The notes below the pieces were generated by a model. The model had not been told where the DNA came from. It worked only from the letters and a program-made list of their open reading frames with translations, and did not search any database. From assembly GCA_023261915.1 (NCBI GenBank), contig JALRFT010000081.1:1-9919 (forward strand): a stretch of DNA of 9,919 nucleotides, given 5' to 3'. The DNA comes from Acidimicrobiales bacterium. Lineage in GTDB: Bacteria; Actinomycetota; Acidimicrobiia; Acidimicrobiales; Acidimicrobilacustridaceae. A program made the position numbers and the translations under genes. Positions within the stretch are counted from its first letter, which is position 1. Each line of letters opens with the position of its first letter. Shown here piece after piece: positions 1-6,054 of this stretch.

Positions 1-689
1 AGACCGACCGCTGCTCCGGCCGCTTCCGCTCGGTTGCGGATGACCTCGGCCACCTCGTCGGGGTCGGTCACTTGGGAACGATGACAGAGGACGGCGGCCA
101 CCTTGCGGTCCAGGACAGCCGTGATGTCGACGTGTACGTCGGGTTCGAGGGTCCCCGAGAGCAGGATTCGGACCACCGGATGAGGCTCCCCGGCGTCCGG
201 GAAATACAGCGGACTGCCGGCTGCGGGGGCACAGGCGTCGAGTACTGCTGCCCCGACAGCGCGATGGTCGGCATGGTTCACGTACGACGAACCGAACAGC
301 AACGGGGTCGGGTCGGGGGCCACCACGACGTCAGGTCGCACGCAGCGGATGCGCTCCACGAGAGCCCGACGCAGATCGCGATCGTTGACAACCTCACCGT
401 CATCAATGCCGAGGTTCTCAGCCGATGTGAGTCCCATCACCGCGGCCGCAGCCTGCGCCTCGCCGGCCCGGATTTCGGCCAAGGCATCAGGGTTGGTGGT
501 CGGATCGTCGGAACCCTTGTCCCCACGGGCGCAGATCACGAGGTGCACCGTTGCCCCGGCGTCGGCCCACTGGATGAGCGTGCCTGCGCACGAAACCTCG
601 GGGTCGTCGGGGTGGGCGTAGACAGCCAGCACCGAGCGGGGGATGCCGATCCCCGGCAAAGCGAACGCCGCCTCTTGTGCCACGTTCAT
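1..689 (-). CDS. PIG-L/LmbE-family deacetylase, C-terminus cut by window edge
   Basis: The gene runs leftwards off the window, so only its first 229 residues are present. The family consists of zinc-dependent N-deacetylases of GlcNAc-type substrates, such as MshB of mycothiol synthesis and PIG-L of GPI-anchor synthesis. The N-terminus shows a hydrophobic strand followed by AHPDDPE (residues 25-31), the metal-binding and catalytic motif. A second metal-ligand motif, NHADHR, lies at 138-143. A VDIT...DRK..A...HRSQ segment near residues 187-206 is typical of the short soluble subgroup of about 240-250 residues, so probably only 10-20 residues are missing. There is no signal peptide, so it should be cytoplasmic. 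ATG at 689 is the first start, but a GTG two codons in (683) sits 7 bases after a TAGGGT -10-like box and could be a leaderless start. It is divergent from the phosphatase gene. The family is clear; the substrate is not. Confidence 0.88.
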   Translation of the reverse strand, partial: MNVAQEAAFALPGIGIPRSVLAVYAHPDDPEVSCAGTLIQWADAGATVHLVICARGDKGSDDPTTNPDALAEIRAGEAQAAAAVMGLTSAENLGIDDGEVVNDRDLRRALVERIRCVRPDVVVAPDPTPLLFGSSYVNHADHRAVGAAVLDACAPAAGSPLYFPDAGEPHPVVRILLSGTLEPDVHVDITAVLDRKVAAVLCHRSQVTDPDEVAEVIRNRAEAAGAAVG

Positions 690-707
690 GACCCTAGTGG
701 TGACCCT
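689..707. repeat. Direct repeat TGACCCT x2, 12 bp apart, in a divergent promoter
   Basis: TGACCCT occurs at 689-695 and again at 701-707, so the copies are 12 bp apart start to start. They lie in the short gap between the divergent deacetylase and phosphatase genes, over the likely -35 zone of the phosphatase gene and the -10 zone of the deacetylase gene. The pair could be a binding site for a regulator acting on both genes, or chance. A 7-base repeat is weak evidence by itself. Confidence 0.25.
691..696 (-). promoter_or_regulatory. -10-like hexamer of the deacetylase gene
   Basis: On the minus strand TAGGGT is followed by 7 bases and then the in-frame GTG at 683. The first ATG (689) is only one base after the hexamer. 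If this box is used, transcription would begin at about that GTG and the mRNA would be leaderless. No good -35 is seen. Confidence 0.3.
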
Positions 708-729
708 CTCCCCCACGAGGGGCCATACT
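700..729 (+). promoter_or_regulatory. Promoter of the phosphatase gene, leaderless geometry
   Basis: GTGACC at 700-705 (resembling TTGACA) is separated by 18 bases from CATACT at 724-729 (four of six matches to TATAAT). Six bases follow before the GTG at 736, which places the expected transcription start on the start codon. GAGGGG at 717-722 is 13 bases from this GTG, too far for a normal Shine-Dalgarno. This supports GTG 736 over the upstream ATG codons at 643 and 688, which lie before the -10 box. Confidence 0.5.
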
Positions 730-735
730 CGCGAC

Positions 736-1569
736 GTGCCTCCCGACGCGCTCCCGCCGTCCCTCGCCGAGCTGTTGGAACTGGCGACCCGAACTGCAGG
801 GGAGGCGGCCACCGTGCTCCTCGACGGGTTGCGTCGGGGCGGGCTGGTAGTGGATACCAAGTCCTCGGCGACCGACATGGTGACTGAAATCGACCGTGCC
901 GCCGAGGCGCTCATTGCCGATGCCCTCTTGGGGGCCCGACCTGAGGACGGCCTCGTCGGCGAGGAAGGCACGAACCGGCCGACCCGAAGTGGGGTCCGTT
1001 GGGTGGTGGACCCGATCGACGGGACGACGAACTATCTCTACGGGCACCCCGGCTTCGCCGTGTCCATTGCTGCGGAACTCGTTCATCCGGACCCCGACGA
1101 AGGGGCCACCACCGTGGCTGGTGTCGTGTGGGTGCCACTGCTCGACGAGGTGTACACCGCCACGCTCGGCGGGGGCGCCCACCGCAACAACGAGTCCATC
1201 GGCTGCAGCACCGTTGTGGATCCCGCCGGGGCGCTGGTCGCCAGCGGATTCGCCTACGACCCGCAGCGCCGACGTCGCCAGGCCGAGGTCCTCACCCGGA
1301 TCCTTCCCCGGGTGCGGGACCTGCGCCGCATGGGCGCCGCCTCGGTGGATCTCTGCTCGGTGGCTTGCGGTCGAGTCGACGCCTTCTACGAACGCGGTCT
1401 GCAGCGCTGGGATCACGCCGCCGGCGCGCTCATCGCCCGCGAGGCGGGCGCCACCGTGGCCTCCCTCGACGGCGGACCGCCGTCGGGCGACTGCATCCTT
1501 GCCGCCAACCCGGACCTGTGGCCGACCCTCTCGACGATGCTTATCGACGCTGGGGCCGACGAAGCCTGA
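736..1569 (+). CDS. Inositol monophosphatase-family (SuhB-like) phosphatase
   Basis: This is a 277-residue soluble enzyme of the Mg2+-dependent, lithium-sensitive phosphatase superfamily. Members hydrolyse myo-inositol phosphates, and related members hydrolyse histidinol phosphate, fructose-1,6-bisphosphate or PAP. Visible signatures are TKSSATDMVTEID (residues 41-53), GEEG with metal ligand E76 (75-78), DPIDGTTNY (92-100; D92 and D95 bind metal) and WDHAAG (225-230; D226 is the third aspartate ligand). All catalytic residues are present and the length is normal for the family. The frame stays open upstream to ATG 643, but that extension overlaps the divergent deacetylase gene and looks like no known N-terminus. 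GTG 736 lies exactly 6 bases after a -10 box, so it was chosen. In actinobacteria such enzymes supply inositol for phosphatidylinositol and mycothiol. The substrate cannot be fixed from sequence; HisN-like or fructose-bisphosphatase activity is possible. Confidence 0.9.
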   Translation: MPPDALPPSLAELLELATRTAGEAATVLLDGLRRGGLVVDTKSSATDMVTEIDRAAEALIADALLGARPEDGLVGEEGTNRPTRSGVRWVVDPIDGTTNYLYGHPGFAVSIAAELVHPDPDEGATTVAGVVWVPLLDEVYTATLGGGAHRNNESIGCSTVVDPAGALVASGFAYDPQRRRRQAEVLTRILPRVRDLRRMGAASVDLCSVACGRVDAFYERGLQRWDHAAGALIAREAGATVASLDGGPPSGDCILAANPDLWPTLSTMLIDAGADEA

Positions 1570-1638
1570 GGCAAATCGCGGCCGCACTCGTGAAATTTCT
1601 CCGAAGCCAAACCGTCGGGTTCAAGGGCAATCAAGAAA

Positions 1639-1644
1639 AATATT
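1639..1644 (+). promoter_or_regulatory. -10-like hexamer of the mtr-like operon
   Basis: AATATT lies in a short A/T-rich patch that stands out in this GC-rich sequence. It is separated by exactly 6 bases (CCGGGG) from ATG 1651. No clear -35 is seen, and no Shine-Dalgarno is suitably spaced. The geometry fits a leaderless transcript starting at the ATG. Confidence 0.42.
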
Positions 1645-1650
1645 CCGGGG

Positions 1651-2370
1651 ATGAGCCAAAAACGGTTCCAGATACGGCACGATAAAGAGGTGGGCACCCG
1701 CATCCTCACCGTTGAAGACGACGAACGCATCCGAACGGCAGTGAAAATGGCCCTCGAGGACGAGGGTTGGCAGGTCGACGAAGCGGACAACGGCGAACAT
1801 GCCCTCGAACTCTTCTTGGCCACCCCGAGCGACGTCGTCCTCATCGACATCATGCTCCCTGGCATCGACGGGTTCGAGGTGTGCCGGTCCATCCGTCGGG
1901 CTTCCGACGTCCCCATCGTCATGGTGACCGCCCGGGCCGATACCCATGACGTCGTGGCCGGTTTGGAAGCCGGTGCAGACGATTACCTGACCAAGCCGTT
2001 CGCTCCCAAGGAGCTCTCCGCCCGCATTCGGGCACTTCTGCGCCGGGCTCGATCCCACGACCCGGCCGGCACCCATCTCACGTTCGGCGAACTCGAGATC
2101 GTCCCCGACGAGGGCGCGGTGTACCGCAACGGACAGGAAGTCCACCTGACAAAGACCGAGTTCCGCCTCCTCGTGGAACTGGCCTCCTCTCCCGGTCGGG
2201 TATTCAGCCGCGAGGTCCTACTTGAACGGGTGTGGGGCTACGGTTATTTCGGCGACGGCCGATTGGTGGATGTCCACATTCGTCGGCTCCGCACCAAGAT
2301 CGAGCCTGACCCCGCTGACCCCCGTCACGTCGTCACCGTCCGGGGCCTTGGCTACAAGCTCCAGACCTGA
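1651..2370 (+). CDS. mtrA: MtrA-like OmpR-family response regulator
   Basis: This is a 239-residue DNA-binding regulator with a receiver domain (about residues 16-132) and a C-terminal winged helix (about 142-238). Receiver landmarks are all present: acidic pocket D23/D24, phospho-acceptor D66 in LIDIMLPG, T93 and K115 in TKPF. The C-terminal segment VHIRRLRTKIE...VVTVRGLGYK is the OmpR/PhoB recognition-helix and wing region. Stretches such as DVVAGLEAGADDYLTKPF and WGYGYFGDGRLVDVH closely match my memory of actinobacterial MtrA, and the next genes are a matching kinase and a GerMN lipoprotein, as in mtrA-mtrB-lpqB. I take it to be the MtrA counterpart, which in mycobacteria controls division, cell-wall and replication genes. 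Start: ATG 1651 is 6 bases after a -10 box. GTG 1690 would remove 13 unconserved residues and is a fair alternative. The mtrA name is inference. Confidence 0.9.
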   Translation: MSQKRFQIRHDKEVGTRILTVEDDERIRTAVKMALEDEGWQVDEADNGEHALELFLATPSDVVLIDIMLPGIDGFEVCRSIRRASDVPIVMVTARADTHDVVAGLEAGADDYLTKPFAPKELSARIRALLRRARSHDPAGTHLTFGELEIVPDEGAVYRNGQEVHLTKTEFRLLVELASSPGRVFSREVLLERVWGYGYFGDGRLVDVHIRRLRTKIEPDPADPRHVVTVRGLGYKLQT

Positions 2371-2385
2371 GGTCCGACCCACCGG

Positions 2386-2402
2386 CCGGGCCCCACGCCC
2401 GG
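2386..2402 (+). repeat. GC-rich inverted repeat between regulator and kinase genes
   Basis: CCGGGC (2386-2391) and GCCCGG (2397-2402) are perfect 6-bp complements around a 5-base loop. They lie in the 67-base gap between the response regulator stop and the kinase start. There is no T-run, so it is not a classical terminator. It could be an mRNA hairpin that lowers kinase relative to regulator expression. Chance is possible in GC-rich sequence. Confidence 0.35.
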
Positions 2403-2437
2403 AACCGGCCACGGCCGGCGCTGGGATCGAAAGACCG

Positions 2438-3982
2438 ATGCGCCGCTTCACCCGACTCCGACCCCTCGGCCTACGGGCCCGACTGACCCTGAGCTTCGCG
2501 CTCGGTGCGCTACTCCTCAGTGTCGTGCTGTCGGTACTGACGTGGAACCTCACGAGAGAGAGCCTCGTCCGCCAGCGCGAGGAATCTGCCACCGATCGGG
2601 TGCTGGCCAACGCCCTGACGCTGCGGCGGAGCCTCGGGGGCACGAGTGACACGCAACAACTCCTGGCCTCACTGCCCACACCCTCGGGGGCACAGTTGGC
2701 GCTGCTCTACGCGGGTACGTGGGACGCCCTCAATCCCGTCGAGTTTGCCCAGACCGACGTCCCCGTGAGCCTGCGAGAAGAGGTGGCGGCAGGCAACGTG
2801 GCTGGGCTGCGCACGCGGCGCGATGGAGAGCCGTACATCGTGATCGGCGTGCCGCTCCCCGTGGGCGGCGCCCAGTACTACGAGGCGAGCAACCTGACCG
2901 ACATTGAACGGACCCTCGATGGACTCACCCTGTCGTTGCTCGGGGCCTCGGTGATCACGACCGTGGCCGGCGGGTTCATCGGTTACTGGGCGAGTCGTCG
3001 AGTATTGATCCCGCTGCGCAACGTCGGTCTCGCCGCCGAGGCCATTGCCGGTGGCCAGCTCGACACCCGGCTGACCAGCGGCGAGGACCACGACCTCGAC
3101 CCCCTCGTGGCGTCATTCAATGAGATGGCCTCGGCGCTAGAGGAGCGAATCGAACGCGATACCCGTTTCGCCTCGGAGGTCTCCCATGAGCTCCGATCCC
3201 CCCTCATGACCATGGCCGCCTCGGTCGAGGTCCTTGAGAACACCCGTGACGAACTGCCGGAACGGTCCCAGCGCGCCCTCGAACTCATGAGCGCTGATCT
3301 CGATCGGTTCCGCCAACTCGTGGAGGACCTACTCGAGATCTCACGGGTCGACGTCGGTGCCGTCACCCTCCACCTCGCCCCCGTGCTCGTGACCGAACTC
3401 GTCATCCAGGCCGTCGCCACCGCCTCGCACGGAAACGTCCCCGTCCACTACGAGCCTGAGGCTGCGGACCTTGGGGTCATGGTGGACAAGGTGCGATTCT
3501 TCCGGGCCATCGACAACCTGCTGTCCAATGCTGCCAACTACGCCGACGGTGCCACTGGCGTGGACATCACCGTGCATCACAGTGATGAGGATGGGGCCAC
3601 GGTGCGTATTGGTGTGGAGGACAACGGCGTCGGCGTTCCCGAAGAGGAGCGCCACGTGATCTTCGACCGCTTCTCCCGGGGACGTGAGGGTGGCAACCGG
3701 GGGGCTGACAGCGGGACCGGACTCGGACTCGCCCTCGTTGACGAACACATCCGTCTCCACGACGGTCGGGTGTGGGTGGAGGACCGACTCGACGGTACCC
3801 ACGGTGCCCGGTTCGTCATCGAACTGCCCGTCATGACCGAACCCGACGTTGGTGACGACGGCGGTGAAGGAACCTACCTCGACGATGACTACGGACTCGA
3901 TGAGGTCATCCCCGAGACGGCCGAAGGTGACGAGGCCCTCAGCGAGACGTCCCCCGGCGACGAGGAGGGCAACCCGTCATGA
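2438..3982 (+). CDS. mtrB: MtrB-like membrane sensor histidine kinase
   Basis: This 514-residue kinase has a basic N-terminus, TM1 (about residues 15-36), an extracytoplasmic sensor region (about 37-164), TM2 (about 165-185) and a HAMP linker (about 186-238). The dimerization domain carries the phospho-accepting H250 in SHELRSP, followed by LDRF..LVEDLLEISR (residues 288-302), which resembles MtrB. The ATPase domain has the N box with N360 and N364, G1 box DNGVGV (395-400), F box FDRFSR (409-414) and G2 box GTGLGLAL (426-433). All catalytic boxes are intact. After the ATPase fold comes an unusual acidic tail of about 49 residues with 18 Asp/Glu and no Lys/Arg. The frame stays open upstream to 2222, inside the regulator gene. 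ATG 2438 was chosen because it begins a normal cytoplasmic-positive plus TM start; its Shine-Dalgarno is weak. It should phosphorylate the adjacent regulator. Its stop overlaps the lipoprotein start. Confidence 0.92.
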   Translation: MRRFTRLRPLGLRARLTLSFALGALLLSVVLSVLTWNLTRESLVRQREESATDRVLANALTLRRSLGGTSDTQQLLASLPTPSGAQLALLYAGTWDALNPVEFAQTDVPVSLREEVAAGNVAGLRTRRDGEPYIVIGVPLPVGGAQYYEASNLTDIERTLDGLTLSLLGASVITTVAGGFIGYWASRRVLIPLRNVGLAAEAIAGGQLDTRLTSGEDHDLDPLVASFNEMASALEERIERDTRFASEVSHELRSPLMTMAASVEVLENTRDELPERSQRALELMSADLDRFRQLVEDLLEISRVDVGAVTLHLAPVLVTELVIQAVATASHGNVPVHYEPEAADLGVMVDKVRFFRAIDNLLSNAANYADGATGVDITVHHSDEDGATVRIGVEDNGVGVPEEERHVIFDRFSRGREGGNRGADSGTGLGLALVDEHIRLHDGRVWVEDRLDGTHGARFVIELPVMTEPDVGDDGGEGTYLDDDYGLDEVIPETAEGDEALSETSPGDEEGNPS

Positions 3983-4692
3983 CCCGGTCACCGAGGTGGC
4001 GCAGGATCGCCGGAGTCGCCGTCGTCGCCCTCGTGGCGGTCATGGGAGTGGCCTGTGGGGACATCCCACTCGACGATGCTCCCCGCATCATCGATCCCGA
4101 AGAGGTTCCCGAAGGCCTGGTGGCTCCGGCGACCTCGGTCCCCGAGGGTGGCGAGGAACGCGACGGCGTGAACGCCGACCTCTTCTTGTTCTTCGGTTCG
4201 GGCCCTGACGAGGTGCTGATCCCCTGTGCGGTGCCAACTGCGGCGGGCGGCTCGGTTGAGGCCCGGGCGCGAGCGGTGATCGAACGTCTCATCAACCTCG
4301 ATCCCGCCACCAGTGACCTGTGCCCCGGGTCGCTCACCAACGCCGTCCCGCCAGACCTCACGGTGTTGAGTGTCCGGCTGGTGGTGGAAGAGGAGGGCAA
4401 CGTCCTTGAGTTGAACCTCGCCCGTCAGGCGCTCGGCAACATCGAAGCAACCCAGCAGCGACGGGCCATCGCCCAGCTGGTGTTCACCGCCACTGACGTA
4501 CCCGGTGTTGGCGCCGTCCGCTTCTTCGCCGACGGGACGGCCATCTCAGTCCCCCTCGAGGACCGCACCGCCGATCCTGGCGAGGCCATCACCACAGGCG
4601 ACTTCGCTGATCTCGACGCTGCTTCAGAACTGCTCCAGACGTTCAGTTCGCTCGTGGAGTCACCGTCCACGACCGTTGCCGCCGTGCCCTGA
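3979..4692 (+). CDS. GerMN-domain lipoprotein, LpqB-like partner of the two-component pair
   Basis: This 237-residue protein has a signal peptide with RWRR, a hydrophobic stretch (about residues 10-25) and a lipobox ending GVAC, with lipidated Cys at 26. It should be anchored on the outer face of the cytoplasmic membrane. After a Pro/Glu-rich linker (about 28-62), residues 66-192 look like a GerMN domain: a strand with FLFFGSG, a helix with ARAVIERLINL, a TNAVPPDLTVLSV segment, LELNL, and a final helix and strand with QLVFTATDVPGVGAVRFFADG. C83 and C115 could form a disulfide. In mycobacteria and streptomycetes the gene after mtrAB is lpqB, a GerMN lipoprotein of roughly 580 residues with a beta-propeller. 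This protein has the lipobox and GerMN part only. ATGA overlap with the kinase gene implies translational coupling. The LpqB-like sensor-modulating role is inferred from synteny and domain. Confidence 0.85.
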   Translation: MTRSPRWRRIAGVAVVALVAVMGVACGDIPLDDAPRIIDPEEVPEGLVAPATSVPEGGEERDGVNADLFLFFGSGPDEVLIPCAVPTAAGGSVEARARAVIERLINLDPATSDLCPGSLTNAVPPDLTVLSVRLVVEEEGNVLELNLARQALGNIEATQQRRAIAQLVFTATDVPGVGAVRFFADGTAISVPLEDRTADPGEAITTGDFADLDAASELLQTFSSLVESPSTTVAAVP

Positions 4693-4697
4693 GGGCA
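4685..4697. repeat. Short palindrome across the lipoprotein stop codon
   Basis: TGCCCT and AGGGCA flank a single central G and include the TGA stop of the lipoprotein gene. It lies at the boundary with the convergent ligase gene (4704). The achievable hairpin is only about 4 bp with a 5-base loop and no T-run, so it is a weak candidate for a bidirectional terminator. Confidence 0.2.
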
Positions 4698-4703
4698 GGG
4701 GAT

Positions 4704-6032
4704 CTACGCCAATCCCACCATTTCGGCCACGGCGTTGCGCTGCAGCTTCCCGGTGGCGGTGTAGGGCAGTGACGCAACGAGGTGATACTCCTTGGGTCGC
4801 TTGTGTCCGGCAAGGTTCGCCCGGGCATACGTGTCGAGATCGGTGACACCGGTATCTCCGACCACCGCCGCGCACACCCGCTGGCCCCACGACGCATCGT
4901 CGACTCCGAACACGGCCACGTCGATGACTCCCGGGGCGGCGAGGAGGGCCTGTTCAACCTCGGCGGGATAGACGTTGACCCCACCGGTGATGATCAGGTC
5001 GTCACGTCGCCCCTCGAGCCACACCCACCCGTCATCGTCCACTCGGCCGAGGTCCCCGACACTGAACGCCCCGAACGCCGTCGGATCGGTGGTGCGGATA
5101 CGCCATGCTGCCGCCGTGCGGTCCGGGTCCTGCCAGTAGGTGAAGCGGGCCCAGCGCGGAACCTCGCACCACAACGTGCCGTCGGCGTCGGCGGTGAGGT
5201 GTCGACCCGGACGGGCGCGTCCGACGGTGCCGGGACGTTCAAGCCAGTCATGGGGGCTGCAGGCGGTGAACTGGCCCTCGGTGCTGCCATAGAACTCCCA
5301 GACGGGATCGACACCGAAGGCTTCCATGGCTGCGTGTTTGAGCGCTGGTGGACAGGGTGCTCCGGCGTGGGCCACGAGTCGGAATCCCCCGAGATCGGGT
5401 CGTTCGCCCAGACCGAGCAGCCGATGGAGATGGGCCGGCACCATGAACGTGGTGGTGGGCCGCTCAGTGGCGATGGCGTGAGCAACCGTGGTCGCATCAA
5501 AGGGGCCGGGCAGCACCACGGTGCCACCACTGAGCAGCGTGCCGGCGGCGAACCGGATGGCCACGGAATGGTGGAACGGTGAGCAGACCAGATGACGGTC
5601 ACTGGCCTCGAATCCCCATTGGGTTACCTCTTCGGCCAGCAGGGCCGCCGCCTCGACCTCATCGAGCACCCCACTCCAGACCCCTTTGGGTACGCCGGTT
5701 GTCCCCGAGGTGAAGTGCATGGGGCGAGCAAGCGGCCACGGTGCGAGATCGACGCCCGCTGCCTCCCCGAGCGCTGAAAGGTCAGCGTCATCCACGATTC
5801 GACTGACCTGAGCGTTGACGAGCAGGCGCTCCCGTTCGGCGGGCAGGAGACCGGCATGGGTGAGCACCGGCACGACGCCGACCCGCAACGCCCCGAGAAT
5901 GCCGCAGATCATCGCCGCCCCCGAGGTGGTCAGGAATGCTGCGCGATCACCACTTCCCAGACCCGCAGCGAGGAGGCCGCCGGCAATCCGACGTTGACGA
6001 TCCTCAGCCTCAGCGGCACCCAACAGTTCCAC
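4704..6032 (-). CDS. Short AMP-forming acyl-CoA ligase / MenE-like ANL enzyme
   Basis: This 442-residue ANL-superfamily enzyme would adenylate a carboxylic acid with ATP and transfer it to CoA. Core motifs in order are the P-loop FTSGTTGVPKG (residues 107-117), EFYGSTEG (246-253), the GDLGRVDDDGW hinge region (326-336), GRRDDLIITGGVNVYP (341-356) and the catalytic-lysine motif YTATGKLQRN (424-433; K429). Both large and small domains are complete, but the region before the P-loop is only about 106 residues, shorter than in long-chain acyl-CoA ligases and closer to MenE (o-succinylbenzoate-CoA ligase). The open frame extends far upstream, but that part is a shadow of the phosphofructokinase gene. 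GTG 6032 lies 22 bases after the upstream stop and gives a sensible start, though no good Shine-Dalgarno is seen. No other menaquinone genes are present, so the substrate is unknown; a fatty or aromatic acid is possible. Confidence 0.85.
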   Translation of the reverse strand: MELLGAAEAEDRQRRIAGGLLAAGLGSGDRAAFLTTSGAAMICGILGALRVGVVPVLTHAGLLPAERERLLVNAQVSRIVDDADLSALGEAAGVDLAPWPLARPMHFTSGTTGVPKGVWSGVLDEVEAAALLAEEVTQWGFEASDRHLVCSPFHHSVAIRFAAGTLLSGGTVVLPGPFDATTVAHAIATERPTTTFMVPAHLHRLLGLGERPDLGGFRLVAHAGAPCPPALKHAAMEAFGVDPVWEFYGSTEGQFTACSPHDWLERPGTVGRARPGRHLTADADGTLWCEVPRWARFTYWQDPDRTAAAWRIRTTDPTAFGAFSVGDLGRVDDDGWVWLEGRRDDLIITGGVNVYPAEVEQALLAAPGVIDVAVFGVDDASWGQRVCAAVVGDTGVTDLDTYARANLAGHKRPKEYHLVASLPYTATGKLQRNAVAEMVGLA

Positions 6033-6054
6033 ACGGCAGAGTCTGGCCGATCCC

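Noticed and set aside
643..735. Upstream ATG starts (643, 688) for the phosphatase
   Set aside because: They would overlap the deacetylase coding region and lie upstream of the likely -10 box at 724-729. The added residues do not resemble IMPase N-termini.
72..887. 271-codon plus-strand open frame opposite the deacetylase gene
   Set aside because: It lies antisense to a frame with clear PIG-L motifs and runs into the phosphatase gene. The translation has no recognizable domain; long antisense frames are expected at this GC content.
1578..1585. GCGGCCGC palindrome after the phosphatase gene
   Set aside because: It is a common GC-rich 8-mer with no loop and no T-run, so it is not a convincing terminator or operator.
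694..1587. 297-codon minus-strand open frame opposite the phosphatase gene
   Set aside because: The plus strand encodes all IMPase catalytic motifs over the same span. The minus translation is Gly/Arg/His-rich with no domain.
2222..2437. N-terminal extension of the kinase frame into the response regulator gene
   Set aside because: It overlaps the conserved winged helix of the regulator in another frame, and the predicted residues are Pro/Thr/Ser-rich without similarity to kinases. ATG 2438 starts a normal basic plus membrane segment.
4782..5582. 266-codon plus-strand frame opposite the ligase gene
   Set aside because: It is antisense to conserved ANL motifs and has no domain of its own.
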